Positions 27,409-34,797 of a DNA stretch of 64,000 bases are shown here, piece after piece. The number at the start of each line of letters is the position of its first letter. Position 1 is the stretch's first letter. The stretch is from VRUE01 sp963728365 (GTDB lineage: Bacteria > Actinomycetota > Thermoleophilia > Solirubrobacterales > 70-9): the NCBI GenBank assembly GCA_963728365.1, contig CAVSJI010000001.1, positions 930,001 through 994,000 on the forward strand, given 5' to 3'. The position numbers and the translations under genes are program-made. The notes below the pieces were generated by a model. The model searched no databases, was not told the origin of the DNA, and saw only the letters and a program-made list of their open reading frames with translations.

Positions 27409-28614
27409 TCAGGCAGCCCAGGGGGCGGCGGCAGCCAGAACAGCCGAAGCGTAGTTACCGAAGGTTCCAGCTTCGATTGCCTTCCGGGCTCCCATGGTCA
27501 GCTCGTGCATGTAGGTGAGGTTGTGGAGGCAGATCAGGCGGACCGCGGTCAGCTCCTCGGCGCGGGAGAGGTAGCTGAGGTAGTCGCGGTTGTGATGTTG
27601 GCAGGCGGTGCAGGGGCAGTCCTCGACGATCGGGCGGCGGTCGCCCTCGTGGCCTGACTTGCGCAGGTCGAGGCGGAAGCGGTTGTCCGGGTCGGGGACG
27701 AGTGCGACGCCGTGGCGGGCGAGCCGGGTGGGGACTGCGCAGTCGAAGACGTCGAGGCCGAGCGCGATCCCGGCAAGCAGGTCGTCGACCTCGCCGATCC
27801 CCAGCAGGTGCTTGGGCGCCTCGGTGGGCAGTAGCGGCACCGTCGTCCCCAACACCCCGCGCATCTCCTCCTTGTCGCGCCCAAGCGTCCCGCCGATCGC
27901 GAGCCCGTCGACTCCGGCCGCGCTGACGTACTCCGCCGACTCCCGTCGCAGGTCCTCGTGCACCCCGCCCTGCACGATCCCGAACACCGCCTGCCGCGGC
28001 GGTCCGTTCTCCGAGTGCCACGCCAGACACCGGTCGAGCCAGCGATGCGTCCGCTCCGTCGAGCGCGCCGTGTACTCCCGATCGGCGTGGAAGGGAGTGC
28101 ACTCGTCGAAGACCAGCGCGATGTCGGACCCGAGCGCGGCCTGCACCTCCATCGATACCTCAGGAGAAATGAAGAGCTCGGTCCCATCCCGATAGGACCG
28201 AAAGCGAACCCCCTCCTCCTCGATAGAGACCACCGACCCATGCTCCCCCCCACCCTGTCTCCCACTTCCCTTCACCTCGTTGGCAACCCCACCGTGCGCC
28301 AGCGAAAAAACCTGAAACCCCCCGGAATCAGTGATAACCGCCCGCTCCCAACCCATGAAGCCATGCAGCCCCCCGGCGTTCGCAATCCGCTCCTTACCCG
28401 GCGACACGAAGAGGTGATACGTATTGCCGAGCACCATCTCGTAGCCCAACTGAGCTACCTCACGAGCCTCTAGGCCGCGCACGCTCCCCTTGGTGGCCAG
28501 CGGGATGAACGCCGGCGTCTGAACGAGCCCATGGGCGGTGTGCAACACCCCCGCCCTGGCGCTCCCGTCCCGAGCGGAGATCTCGAATCTCAGCCGGTTC
28601 GGCTCGTTCCGCAC
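27409..28614 (-). CDS. tgt: tRNA-guanine(34) transglycosylase
   Basis: A 401-residue enzyme that swaps the wobble guanine of GUN anticodons for a queuosine precursor. It has ITDSGGFQVFSL (catalytic/binding aspartate), FDECTPF, GIVQGGVHEDLR and the zinc site CPCTACQHHNRDYLSYL near the C-terminus followed by a conserved histidine (LHNLTYMHEL). It lies downstream of gpmI in the same direction, separated by a 115-bp structured region. The gene ends seven bases from the convergent kinase gene. Other queuosine genes are not in the window. Confidence 0.95.
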   Translation of the reverse strand: MRNEPNRLRFEISARDGSARAGVLHTAHGLVQTPAFIPLATKGSVRGLEAREVAQLGYEMVLGNTYHLFVSPGKERIANAGGLHGFMGWERAVITDSGGFQVFSLAHGGVANEVKGSGRQGGGEHGSVVSIEEEGVRFRSYRDGTELFISPEVSMEVQAALGSDIALVFDECTPFHADREYTARSTERTHRWLDRCLAWHSENGPPRQAVFGIVQGGVHEDLRRESAEYVSAAGVDGLAIGGTLGRDKEEMRGVLGTTVPLLPTEAPKHLLGIGEVDDLLAGIALGLDVFDCAVPTRLARHGVALVPDPDNRFRLDLRKSGHEGDRRPIVEDCPCTACQHHNRDYLSYLSRAEELTAVRLICLHNLTYMHELTMGARKAIEAGTFGNYASAVLAAAAPWAA

Positions 28615-28633
28615 GTCAATCGATCCTGTCGAA

Positions 28634-28760
28634 GGGCGATGGTGGCCGCTCTGCCAGTGCCTCCCCCAGCACCGCAGGGTGGTTCTCAGCGCCGAAGGCG
28701 CTCTCCATTACACCCGCCTCCAGCGGGTGTTAGGCACTGGCGGAGTGGCCACCATCGCCC
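28634..28760 (-). repeat. Long inverted repeat between gpmI and tgt (element D)
   Basis: Arms of 29 bp, 28634-28662 and 28732-28760, match with two mismatches and begin GGGCGATGGTGGCC. The interior holds two further hairpins (CAGCGCC/GGCGCT-like at about 28687-28702, and ACACCCGC/GCGGGTGT at about 28710-28730). The right arm encodes the last codons of gpmI including its TAA stop. It may act as a terminator or mRNA-processing structure between gpmI and tgt. No second copy was seen in the window. Confidence 0.75.
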
Positions 28761-30274
28761 CCAACCACAAGCGATCGGCCGGTCATGGCCACCGGCTGAG
28801 GCACCCCGAGCAGCTGCAGCGCAGTCGGCGCCACGTCCGCGAGGATGCCGTGGTCGCGCAGCGCGACGCCGTCCGCGGTAACGATCAGCGGCACCGGGTT
28901 GAGGGAGTGCGCGGTATTGGGCGAGCCATCCGGCTCGAGCATGTGGTCGCAGTTGCCGTGATCGGCCGTGACGATGCAGACCCCCCCCTTGGCGGTCACC
29001 GCCTCGACCACGTCGCCGAGGCAGCCGTCGACCTCCTCGACCGCGGCCACCGCCGCCGGGATCACGCCCGTGTGCCCGACCATGTCCGGGTTGGCGAAGT
29101 TGATGATCCCGAAACGGTAGTCACCGCCCCGCCAGTGCGAGACGAAGGTGTCGGCGGCCGCCCGCGCGCTCATCTCCGGCTTGTGGTCGTAGGTCGGCAC
29201 GTCGCGGGGCGAGTCGACCAGGTGCCGCTCCTCGCCGTCCCACTCCTGCTCACGCCCGCCGTTGAAGAAGTAGGTGACGTGCGCGTACTTCTCGGTCTCG
29301 GCGACGTGCAGCTGGCGGCCGCCGGACTCGGAGATGGTTTCGGCGAGGGTCGTCTGCGGCCGCGCCTCGGGGAACGCGACCGGATAGGGCCAGCCCTTGC
29401 GGTACTCGGTCATCGTCGTCAGGTCGAGCTGCGGTCCACCGGACCGGGCGAACTCCTCGAAACCCGGCTCGGCCAGGGCGCGAGTCATCTGCCGGGCGCG
29501 GTCGGGGCGGAAGTTGACGAAGAAGGCGACGTCGCCCTCCGCGGCGCCGTCGTAGTCGCCGATCACCGTCGGCTTGACGAACTCGTCGGTCTCCTCGCGC
29601 TCGTAGGAGGCCTCGACCGCCTCCTCCGAGCCGGCCGCGCGCAAGCCCTGGGCATGGACGATCGCGTCGTAGGCGAGCTTGGTCCGCTCCCAGCGCGTGT
29701 CGCGGTCCATCGCGTAGTAGCGGCCGCTGACGGTGGCGACGCGGCCGGCTTGGCGCAGCCAGCGCTCGAGCTCGTGCAGGTAGCCCTTGCCGCCGTGCGG
29801 CAGCGTGTCGCGCCCGTCGGTGAAGGCATGAAAGACGACATCGGGGACGCCTTCCTGCGAAGCGAGCTCGATCGTCGCCTCGATGTGCTCCCAGCCCGAA
29901 TGCACGCCGCCGTCGGAGACCAGGCCAAGCAGGTGCAGGCGGCCGCGCGGGCTGCGCCGCGCCCGGTCGCAGGCGGCGAGCAGCGCCTCGTTTTCGAAGA
30001 AGCTGCCGTCGGCGATCGCGTCGTCGATCCGGGCGAGGTCCTGCTTGACGATCGCCCCGGCGCCGAGGTTGAGGTGACCGACCTCGGAGTTGCCCATCTG
30101 CCCCTCGGGAAGGCCGACGTCGCGTCCCTGGGCAGAGAGCTGCGTGTGGGGGAACCTCTCCCAGAGCCGATCGAAGACGGGCGTCCCGGCGAGCGAGATC
30201 GCATTCCCCGGCCCCGCCTCAGCCAGTCCCCACCCATCGAGAATCACCAGCGCCAGCGAGGAAAAGGTCGGCAT
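28730..30274 (-). CDS. gpmI: 2,3-bisphosphoglycerate-independent phosphoglycerate mutase
   Basis: A 514-residue manganese-dependent glycolytic enzyme that interconverts 3- and 2-phosphoglycerate. Metal-site and catalytic motifs are visible: ALVILDGWG at the N-terminus, MGNSEVGHLNLGAG with the phosphorylated serine, FHAFTDGRDT, and VTADHGNCDHM at the C-terminus. It follows tpiA in the gap-pgk-tpiA-gpmI order, with a family A palindrome filling the gap. The GGAAG at the end of that element lies five bases before its ATG and probably serves as ribosome binding site. Its last codons lie inside inverted repeat D. Confidence 0.96.
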   Translation of the reverse strand: MPTFSSLALVILDGWGLAEAGPGNAISLAGTPVFDRLWERFPHTQLSAQGRDVGLPEGQMGNSEVGHLNLGAGAIVKQDLARIDDAIADGSFFENEALLAACDRARRSPRGRLHLLGLVSDGGVHSGWEHIEATIELASQEGVPDVVFHAFTDGRDTLPHGGKGYLHELERWLRQAGRVATVSGRYYAMDRDTRWERTKLAYDAIVHAQGLRAAGSEEAVEASYEREETDEFVKPTVIGDYDGAAEGDVAFFVNFRPDRARQMTRALAEPGFEEFARSGGPQLDLTTMTEYRKGWPYPVAFPEARPQTTLAETISESGGRQLHVAETEKYAHVTYFFNGGREQEWDGEERHLVDSPRDVPTYDHKPEMSARAAADTFVSHWRGGDYRFGIINFANPDMVGHTGVIPAAVAAVEEVDGCLGDVVEAVTAKGGVCIVTADHGNCDHMLEPDGSPNTAHSLNPVPLIVTADGVALRDHGILADVAPTALQLLGVPQPVAMTGRSLVVGGDGGHSASA

Positions 30275-30279
30275 CAGAG

Positions 30280-30328
30280 CTTCCGGTGCGCTTTATGTGG
30301 ACATAGACCGCAAAAGGCGCACCGGAAG
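30280..30328 (-). repeat. Family A palindromic element, copy 3 (tpiA-gpmI junction)
   Basis: A 49-bp palindrome with 13-bp perfect arms (CTTCCGGTGCGC plus one). It starts one base after the TGA of tpiA and occupies 49 of the 55 bases between tpiA and gpmI. Its terminal GGAAG sits five bases upstream of the gpmI ATG. Confidence 0.9.
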
Positions 30329-30329
30329 G

Positions 30330-31079
30330 TCATGCTGCGGCCACGATCTCGGCGAATTCGGCCGGGTCGAGGGACGCGCCGCCGACCAGGGCGCCGTCGA
30401 TGTCGGCTTGGCCGAGGAGCTCAGCGGCGTTGGAGGGCTTGACCGAGCCGCCGTAGAGGATCCGCACGTCCTCGGCGGGAGCGCCGCGCTCGCGCAGCAC
30501 GTCGCGGATGAAGGCACAGGCCTCCTGGGCCTGCTGCGGCGTCGCCGTGCGTCCGGTGCCGATCGCCCAGATCGGCTCGTAGGCGATCACCACGCCAGCC
30601 AAAGCGGCGCCGTCGACTCCGGACAGATCGGCGACCAGCTGGCGCTCGAGCACCGCCTCGGTCTGGTCGCCGTCGCGCGCCTCCTCGGTCTCGCCGATGC
30701 AGAGGATCGGCTCGAGGCCCGCGGTGAGCGCGGCTGGGACCTTTCGGGACAGCGCCTCGTCGGTCTCGCCGAAATACTGGCGGCGCTCGGAATGGCCAAG
30801 CACCACCGCCTCGACGTCGAGCTCGACCAGCATCGTCGCCGAGACCTCGCCGGTGAAGGCGCCCGAGCCGGCCTCGTGCATGTTCTGGGCGGCGACCTTC
30901 ACCGCGGTTCCGTAGCGCCGCTCGACCACCGCGCTCAGCGCCGTGAACGGCGGGCAGATCACCACGTCGCTCTGCGTCGCGGCGATCCGCGGCAGCAGCG
31001 CGTCGACGAAATCGCCGGCTTCGGCGACCGTCATGTGCATCTTCCAGTTGGCGGCGATGTACGGCGTGCGCTCAGGCAT
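30330..31079 (-). CDS. tpiA: Triosephosphate isomerase
   Basis: A 249-residue TIM-barrel enzyme interconverting dihydroxyacetone phosphate and glyceraldehyde 3-phosphate. Motifs: AANWKMH (substrate lysine), LGHSERRQYFGE (catalytic His), AYEPIWAIGTG (catalytic Glu) and ILYGGSVKPSNA. ATG 31079 lies inside the last codons of pgk (8-base overlap), so translation is coupled. A family A palindrome follows one base after its TGA. Confidence 0.97.
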   Translation of the reverse strand: MPERTPYIAANWKMHMTVAEAGDFVDALLPRIAATQSDVVICPPFTALSAVVERRYGTAVKVAAQNMHEAGSGAFTGEVSATMLVELDVEAVVLGHSERRQYFGETDEALSRKVPAALTAGLEPILCIGETEEARDGDQTEAVLERQLVADLSGVDGAALAGVVIAYEPIWAIGTGRTATPQQAQEACAFIRDVLRERGAPAEDVRILYGGSVKPSNAAELLGQADIDGALVGGASLDPAEFAEIVAAA

Positions 31080-32271
31080 CGCTGAGCGCCTCCACCCCGG
31101 GCAGCTTCTTCCCCTCCAGCAACTCCAACGATGCTCCTCCTCCGGTCGAGAGCCAGTCCACTTTGTCGGCCAGGCCGAATTGCTGCAGCGCGGCAACCGA
31201 GTCGCCGCCGCCGATCACCGTGGTGCCCGGCGCAGCGGCGACCGCCTCCGCCACGGCACGGGTCGCGGCGGCGAACGGCGCCAGCTCGAAGGCTCCCATC
31301 GGGCCGTTCCAGAGCACGGTGCCCGCGGCAGCGATCGAGTCAGCGTAAGCCTGCGCGGTGCGCGGCCCGACGTCGAGGCCCATCCACCCGTCCGGCACCT
31401 CGACGCTGTCGCTCTCGCGCACCTCGGTATCGGCGTCGAAGGCGCGGCCGAGCACCAGGTCGACCGGCAGACGCAGGGTGCACTGCGACGAGTCGGCCCG
31501 CACCAGCGCCTCCCCCGCCAGCCTCACCCCCTCCTCCTCGACCAGCGAGTCGCCCGTGGCGATCCCCTGCGCGCGGAAGAAGCTGAAGCACATAGCACCG
31601 CCGATCAGGATCTCATCGGCGATCTCGAGGAAGCGGTCGATGACGCCGACCTTGTCCGTCACCTTGGCGCCGCCAAGGACGACGACCAGCGGCCGCTGCG
31701 GCGACTCGACCACCCGGCCCAGCTCCGTCACCTCGCGCTCCAGGAGCAGACCGGCGTAGCCGGGCAGCAGATGCGCAACGCCCTCGGTGCTCGCATGCGC
31801 CCGGTGCGCCGTGCCGAAGGCGTCGTTCACATAGAGGTCGGCGAGGTCGGCCAACCCCCGGGCCAGTTGCGGATCGTTCTCGGTCTCCCCCGGCTCGAAT
31901 CGCACGTTCTCCAAGAGGAGCACGTCACCCGCATGTAGCCCTTCAGCCATGGTCTTCACATCGGCGCCGACGACAGCCGGCGCCTGATGGACAAGGTCGC
32001 CGCCGAGAAGCTCCGACAACCGTTCGCCCACCGGCCTCATAGAGAGCTCCGGCACGGCCTCCCCCTTCGGCCGCCCTAGATGGGAGACGAGAACCAACGA
32101 CGCGCCTCTCTCACGCAACAGCTCAATCGTTGGCAACGCGGCACGGATACGGGTGTCGTCGGTTACTCGCCCGTTGCCCAAGGGCACGTTGAAATCCACC
32201 CGAACCAGCACGCGCTTCCCTGCGCCGTCAATTTCGTGAACAGATCTCTTTGGGAAGGTTCTGGTGGCCAT
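31072..32271 (-). CDS. pgk: Phosphoglycerate kinase
   Basis: A 399-residue glycolytic kinase that makes ATP from 1,3-bisphosphoglycerate. Conserved regions are RVLVRVDFNVPLG (substrate binding), SHLGRPKG, YVNDAFGTAHRAHAST, LGGAKVTDKVG and the C-terminal GGGDSVAAL nucleotide loop. ATG 32271 is chosen; an in-frame GTG two codons upstream is possible. No good ribosome binding site is visible, and the start lies in a segment that can pair with the 3' end of gap across the structured intergenic region, hinting at translational control. Confidence 0.96.
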   Translation of the reverse strand: MATRTFPKRSVHEIDGAGKRVLVRVDFNVPLGNGRVTDDTRIRAALPTIELLRERGASLVLVSHLGRPKGEAVPELSMRPVGERLSELLGGDLVHQAPAVVGADVKTMAEGLHAGDVLLLENVRFEPGETENDPQLARGLADLADLYVNDAFGTAHRAHASTEGVAHLLPGYAGLLLEREVTELGRVVESPQRPLVVVLGGAKVTDKVGVIDRFLEIADEILIGGAMCFSFFRAQGIATGDSLVEEEGVRLAGEALVRADSSQCTLRLPVDLVLGRAFDADTEVRESDSVEVPDGWMGLDVGPRTAQAYADSIAAAGTVLWNGPMGAFELAPFAAATRAVAEAVAAAPGTTVIGGGDSVAALQQFGLADKVDWLSTGGGASLELLEGKKLPGVEALSDA

Positions 32272-32289
32272 TTCCACGTGTCAGCCAGG

Positions 32290-32396
32290 AAATGACGCGG
32301 TCCAGGCGTCGTCAGGCAAGGACGCAGGGAGCCCGAATAGCAGCGCTATTCGGGCGACTGAGGACGCAGCATGGCGACGATCTGGGCCCGTCATTT
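32290..32396 (-). ncRNA. Family B structured RNA-like element, gap-pgk junction
   Basis: A 107-bp element with outer arms AAATGACG/CGTCATTT (32290-32297, 32389-32396), two conserved core strands (32307-32332 and 32354-32379, both containing GGACGCAG) and a perfect 11-3-11 terminal hairpin (32331-32341 / 32345-32355). The same core recurs at 57064-57134 with different but still pairing stems. It fills the gap between gap and pgk in the direction of transcription. Strand is assigned from that. No known riboswitch class was recognised. Confidence 0.6.
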
Positions 32397-33423
32397 ACGG
32401 CTGTTCACTGGAAATGTCCGCCAGAACCTTCCCAGCTAGCTCTACGCATCGATTCGAATATCCCCACTCGTTGTCGTACCAGCTGATCACCTTGGCCATG
32501 CGGCCGTCGCCGATCGTCATCGTCGACTGGGCGTCGACGATCGAGGAGTGGGGGTCACCGACGATGTCGGTGGAGACGATCGGGTCCTCGGTGTAGGCGA
32601 GGATGCCCTTCAGCGGGCCGTCGGCGGCCTGCTCGAGGGCCGCGTTGATCTGGGCAGGCTCAAGCGGGTTGGGAGTGGTGAAGACGAGATCGACGGCGGA
32701 GCCAGTCGGCACGGGCGCCCGCATCGAGAAGCCGTTCAACTTGCCGTTCAACTCGGGCAGCACCAGCCCGACCGCCTTGGCGGCCCCGGTCGTCGTCGGG
32801 ATCAGGTTGAGCGCCGCGGCGCGCGAGCGGCGCGGGTCCTTGTGCGGCATGTCCTGGAGGCGCTGGTCGGCGGTGTAGGCGTGGATCGTCGTCATCAGAC
32901 CCTGCTCGATCCCGAAGGCTTCATGCAGAACCTTGGCCAGCGGGGCGAGGCAGTTGGTCGTGCAGGAGGCGTTCGAGATGACGTGGTGGCGGTCGCGGTC
33001 ATAGGCGCTCTCGAAGTTGACGCCGAGCGCGACGGTGACGTCCGGCTCCTTTGCCGGGGCCGAGATGATCACCTTCTTGGCGCCCGCATCGAGGTGCTTG
33101 GCGGCATCGGCGCGGGCGGTGAACAGGCCGGTCGACTCGATCACCACGTCGACGCCGAGGTCGCCCCAGGGGAGCGCCGCGGGATCGCGCTCGGAGAGCG
33201 CCTTCAGCTCCTTGCCGTCGATCGTCAGAACCCCATCGCCTGCCTCGACCTCGCCCGGGAAGCGCCCGAGGATCGAGTCGTACTTGAGCAGGTTGGCCAT
33301 CGTGCCGGTGTCGACCAAGTCATTGACGGCGACGAACTCGAGGTCAGCTCCAGCCGCGTGGGCCGCCCGAAAGACATTGCGCCCAATCCGTCCGAAGCCG
33401 TTGATTCCGACCTTCACAGCCAT
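32395..33423 (-). CDS. gap: Glyceraldehyde-3-phosphate dehydrogenase
   Basis: A 342-residue NAD(P)-dependent glycolytic dehydrogenase. It shows the Rossmann start VGINGFGRIGRNVFRAA, the catalytic cysteine in SNASCTTNCLAPL, the catalytic His region TTIHAYTADQRLQD and the C-terminal SWYDNEWGYSNR. The ribosome binding site AGGAGGAA is a few bases upstream of ATG 33423. It is the first gene of the gap-pgk-tpiA-gpmI(-tgt) unit; a hairpin and likely promoter lie in the 80-bp gap upstream. Confidence 0.97.
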   Translation of the reverse strand: MAVKVGINGFGRIGRNVFRAAHAAGADLEFVAVNDLVDTGTMANLLKYDSILGRFPGEVEAGDGVLTIDGKELKALSERDPAALPWGDLGVDVVIESTGLFTARADAAKHLDAGAKKVIISAPAKEPDVTVALGVNFESAYDRDRHHVISNASCTTNCLAPLAKVLHEAFGIEQGLMTTIHAYTADQRLQDMPHKDPRRSRAAALNLIPTTTGAAKAVGLVLPELNGKLNGFSMRAPVPTGSAVDLVFTTPNPLEPAQINAALEQAADGPLKGILAYTEDPIVSTDIVGDPHSSIVDAQSTMTIGDGRMAKVISWYDNEWGYSNRCVELAGKVLADISSEQP

Positions 33424-33471
33424 TCCGCGGTTCCTCCTAAGACTCGTTTTGGAGACGTATCGATGTTATGG

Positions 33472-33490
33472 CCCGGCGCAGCCCGCCGGG
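33472..33490 (-). terminator. Hairpin upstream of gap, possible end of the VOC transcript
   Basis: Perfect 7-bp arms CCCGGCG (33472-33478) and CGCCGGG (33484-33490) with a 5-base loop, 13 bases beyond the stop of the VOC gene on the minus strand. No U-run follows. It separates the VOC gene from the gap operon. Confidence 0.45.
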
Positions 33491-33503
33491 TCAGGGTTTT
33501 CCC

Positions 33504-33866
33504 TCAGTCGGACCCGATCGTGATCTCAATCTCATACCCGTCCGGGTCCTTGAGGAACGCCGAGTAGGAGCCCGAGCCGTAGGAGCGGCGCTCGCCGGGC
33601 TCGTGGACCGAGACCCCGCCGGCGCTCATCCCGCCTTCCCAGGCGGCCTTCACGGCGACGATCCCCAGCCCGGAGAAGCTGACCAGGCCGAAGCCGGCCT
33701 GCGGCTCGTGGTGGGCGGAGATGAAGAAGACCGGCTTGGCGATGCCCCAGCCGATCGTCTGGTCCTCCTCGAAATGGCGCCGCCAGCCCAGCGGCGCGAG
33801 CAGCGCGTCATAGAAGGACGCGCTCCGCTCGAGGTCAGCGACCTCCAGTAGAACGTGATGCAGCAT
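33504..33866 (-). CDS. VOC-superfamily (glyoxalase/dioxygenase-like) protein
   Basis: A 120-residue single-unit VOC fold protein of the glyoxalase/bleomycin-resistance/dioxygenase superfamily. It begins MLHHVLLEVADLERSASFYDALLAPLGW and ends FLKDPDGYEIEITI, the usual strand and metal-ligand positions (His near the N-terminus and Glu near the C-terminus). A possible second ligand is His in ISAHHEPQ. Substrate and function are unknown; such small proteins often handle reactive aldehydes or antibiotics. It lies between the ABC exporter and gap with its own short flanks. Confidence 0.85.
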   Translation of the reverse strand: MLHHVLLEVADLERSASFYDALLAPLGWRRHFEEDQTIGWGIAKPVFFISAHHEPQAGFGLVSFSGLGIVAVKAAWEGGMSAGGVSVHEPGERRSYGSGSYSAFLKDPDGYEIEITIGSD

Positions 33867-33962
33867 CGCGGCGCGGAGGCTATACGGGCGACCCGCAGCT
33901 TCGTCGGCCGACGAGCCGATTCCCTTCTACATGGGACCTTTCCGGCCCGTCGGCCCCCGGGT

Positions 33963-34736
33963 TCAGCCGCCACGTGGGGTCCAGCGGAAGTAGCGGGTGG
34001 CCAGGAGGAGGCCGGCGGCGCCCCAGACGGCTACCACGGCCAGGTCCCCCCATTGCAGGGTGGCGCCGGTGGTTCCCGGATCGTAGACGTCGAAGAAGGC
34101 CTCGAAGAAGTGGCGAATCGGGAAGGCGTCGGCGAAATGGATCACGCCGCTGGGCAGCTGGTCGTCGGGGATGAAGACCCCGGAAAGGAAGTAGAGCGGC
34201 AGCAGCAGGGCGTTGACGATCGGCGCCGCGGCGTCCTGGGCGGGGATCGCCGCGGTGAGGGCGATGCCGAGGCAGGAGAAGGCGGCGGCGCCGACCACCA
34301 GCACGACGACGATCTCCGGCAGCCGGCCCCAGGGGATCGCGACGCCGTAGACGAGGCGGCCGATTGCCGCGATCAGGGCGAACATCAACAGCGCGACGAC
34401 GGCCGAGTTTCCGACCCGTCCGGCGATGAAGACCCAAGCCGGCATCGGCGTCCCGCGACCGCGCTTCAACCGCCCGTCCTCACGGGCGATCACCAGTGAC
34501 ATCGCCAGCGACTGCATCGTCGCCGAGATCACCGCCAGGGTGATGATCGCGGGCACGTAATAGGCGTCGGTCGCGATCCCGCCCCGCACTTCGACGGTCT
34601 GCCCACCGAAGACCGTGGCGAAGATCAGCAGCAGGACGACCGGAAAGGCAACGGTGAAGAACACCGAAGCCGGATTCCGCCAGAAGACCTTCTGGTCATA
34701 CCGAAACTGATGCGCGAAAAGCGCCAGCCCGCTCAC
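33963..34736 (-). CDS. ABC-2 type exporter permease
   Basis: A 257-residue membrane protein with six hydrophobic helices, of the ABC-2/DrrB family that pairs with the ATPase gene just upstream. Typical features are the N-terminal FRYDQKVFWRNPASVFFTVAFPVVLLLIF (quoted in parts) and a GIALTAAIPAQDAAAPIVNALLLP stretch. The GTG at 34736 is preceded by GGAAGGGG, partly provided by a family A element that sits between the two genes. Exported substrate unknown; drug or lipid export is usual for the family. Confidence 0.9.
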   Translation of the reverse strand: MSGLALFAHQFRYDQKVFWRNPASVFFTVAFPVVLLLIFATVFGGQTVEVRGGIATDAYYVPAIITLAVISATMQSLAMSLVIAREDGRLKRGRGTPMPAWVFIAGRVGNSAVVALLMFALIAAIGRLVYGVAIPWGRLPEIVVVLVVGAAAFSCLGIALTAAIPAQDAAAPIVNALLLPLYFLSGVFIPDDQLPSGVIHFADAFPIRHFFEAFFDVYDPGTTGATLQWGDLAVVAVWGAAGLLLATRYFRWTPRGG

Positions 34737-34747
34737 CAGCGTCGCCC

Positions 34748-34796
34748 CTTCCGGTGCGCTTTATGTGGGCATAGACCGCAAAAGGCGCACCGGAAG
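34748..34796 (-). repeat. Family A palindromic element, copy 4 (ABC ATPase-permease junction)
   Basis: A 49-bp palindrome nearly identical to copies 1 and 3, starting one base after the TGA of the ATPase gene and filling 49 of the 61 bases before the permease start. Its terminal GGAAG extends into GGAAGGGG, a plausible ribosome binding site for the permease. Confidence 0.9.
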
Positions 34797-34797
34797 C

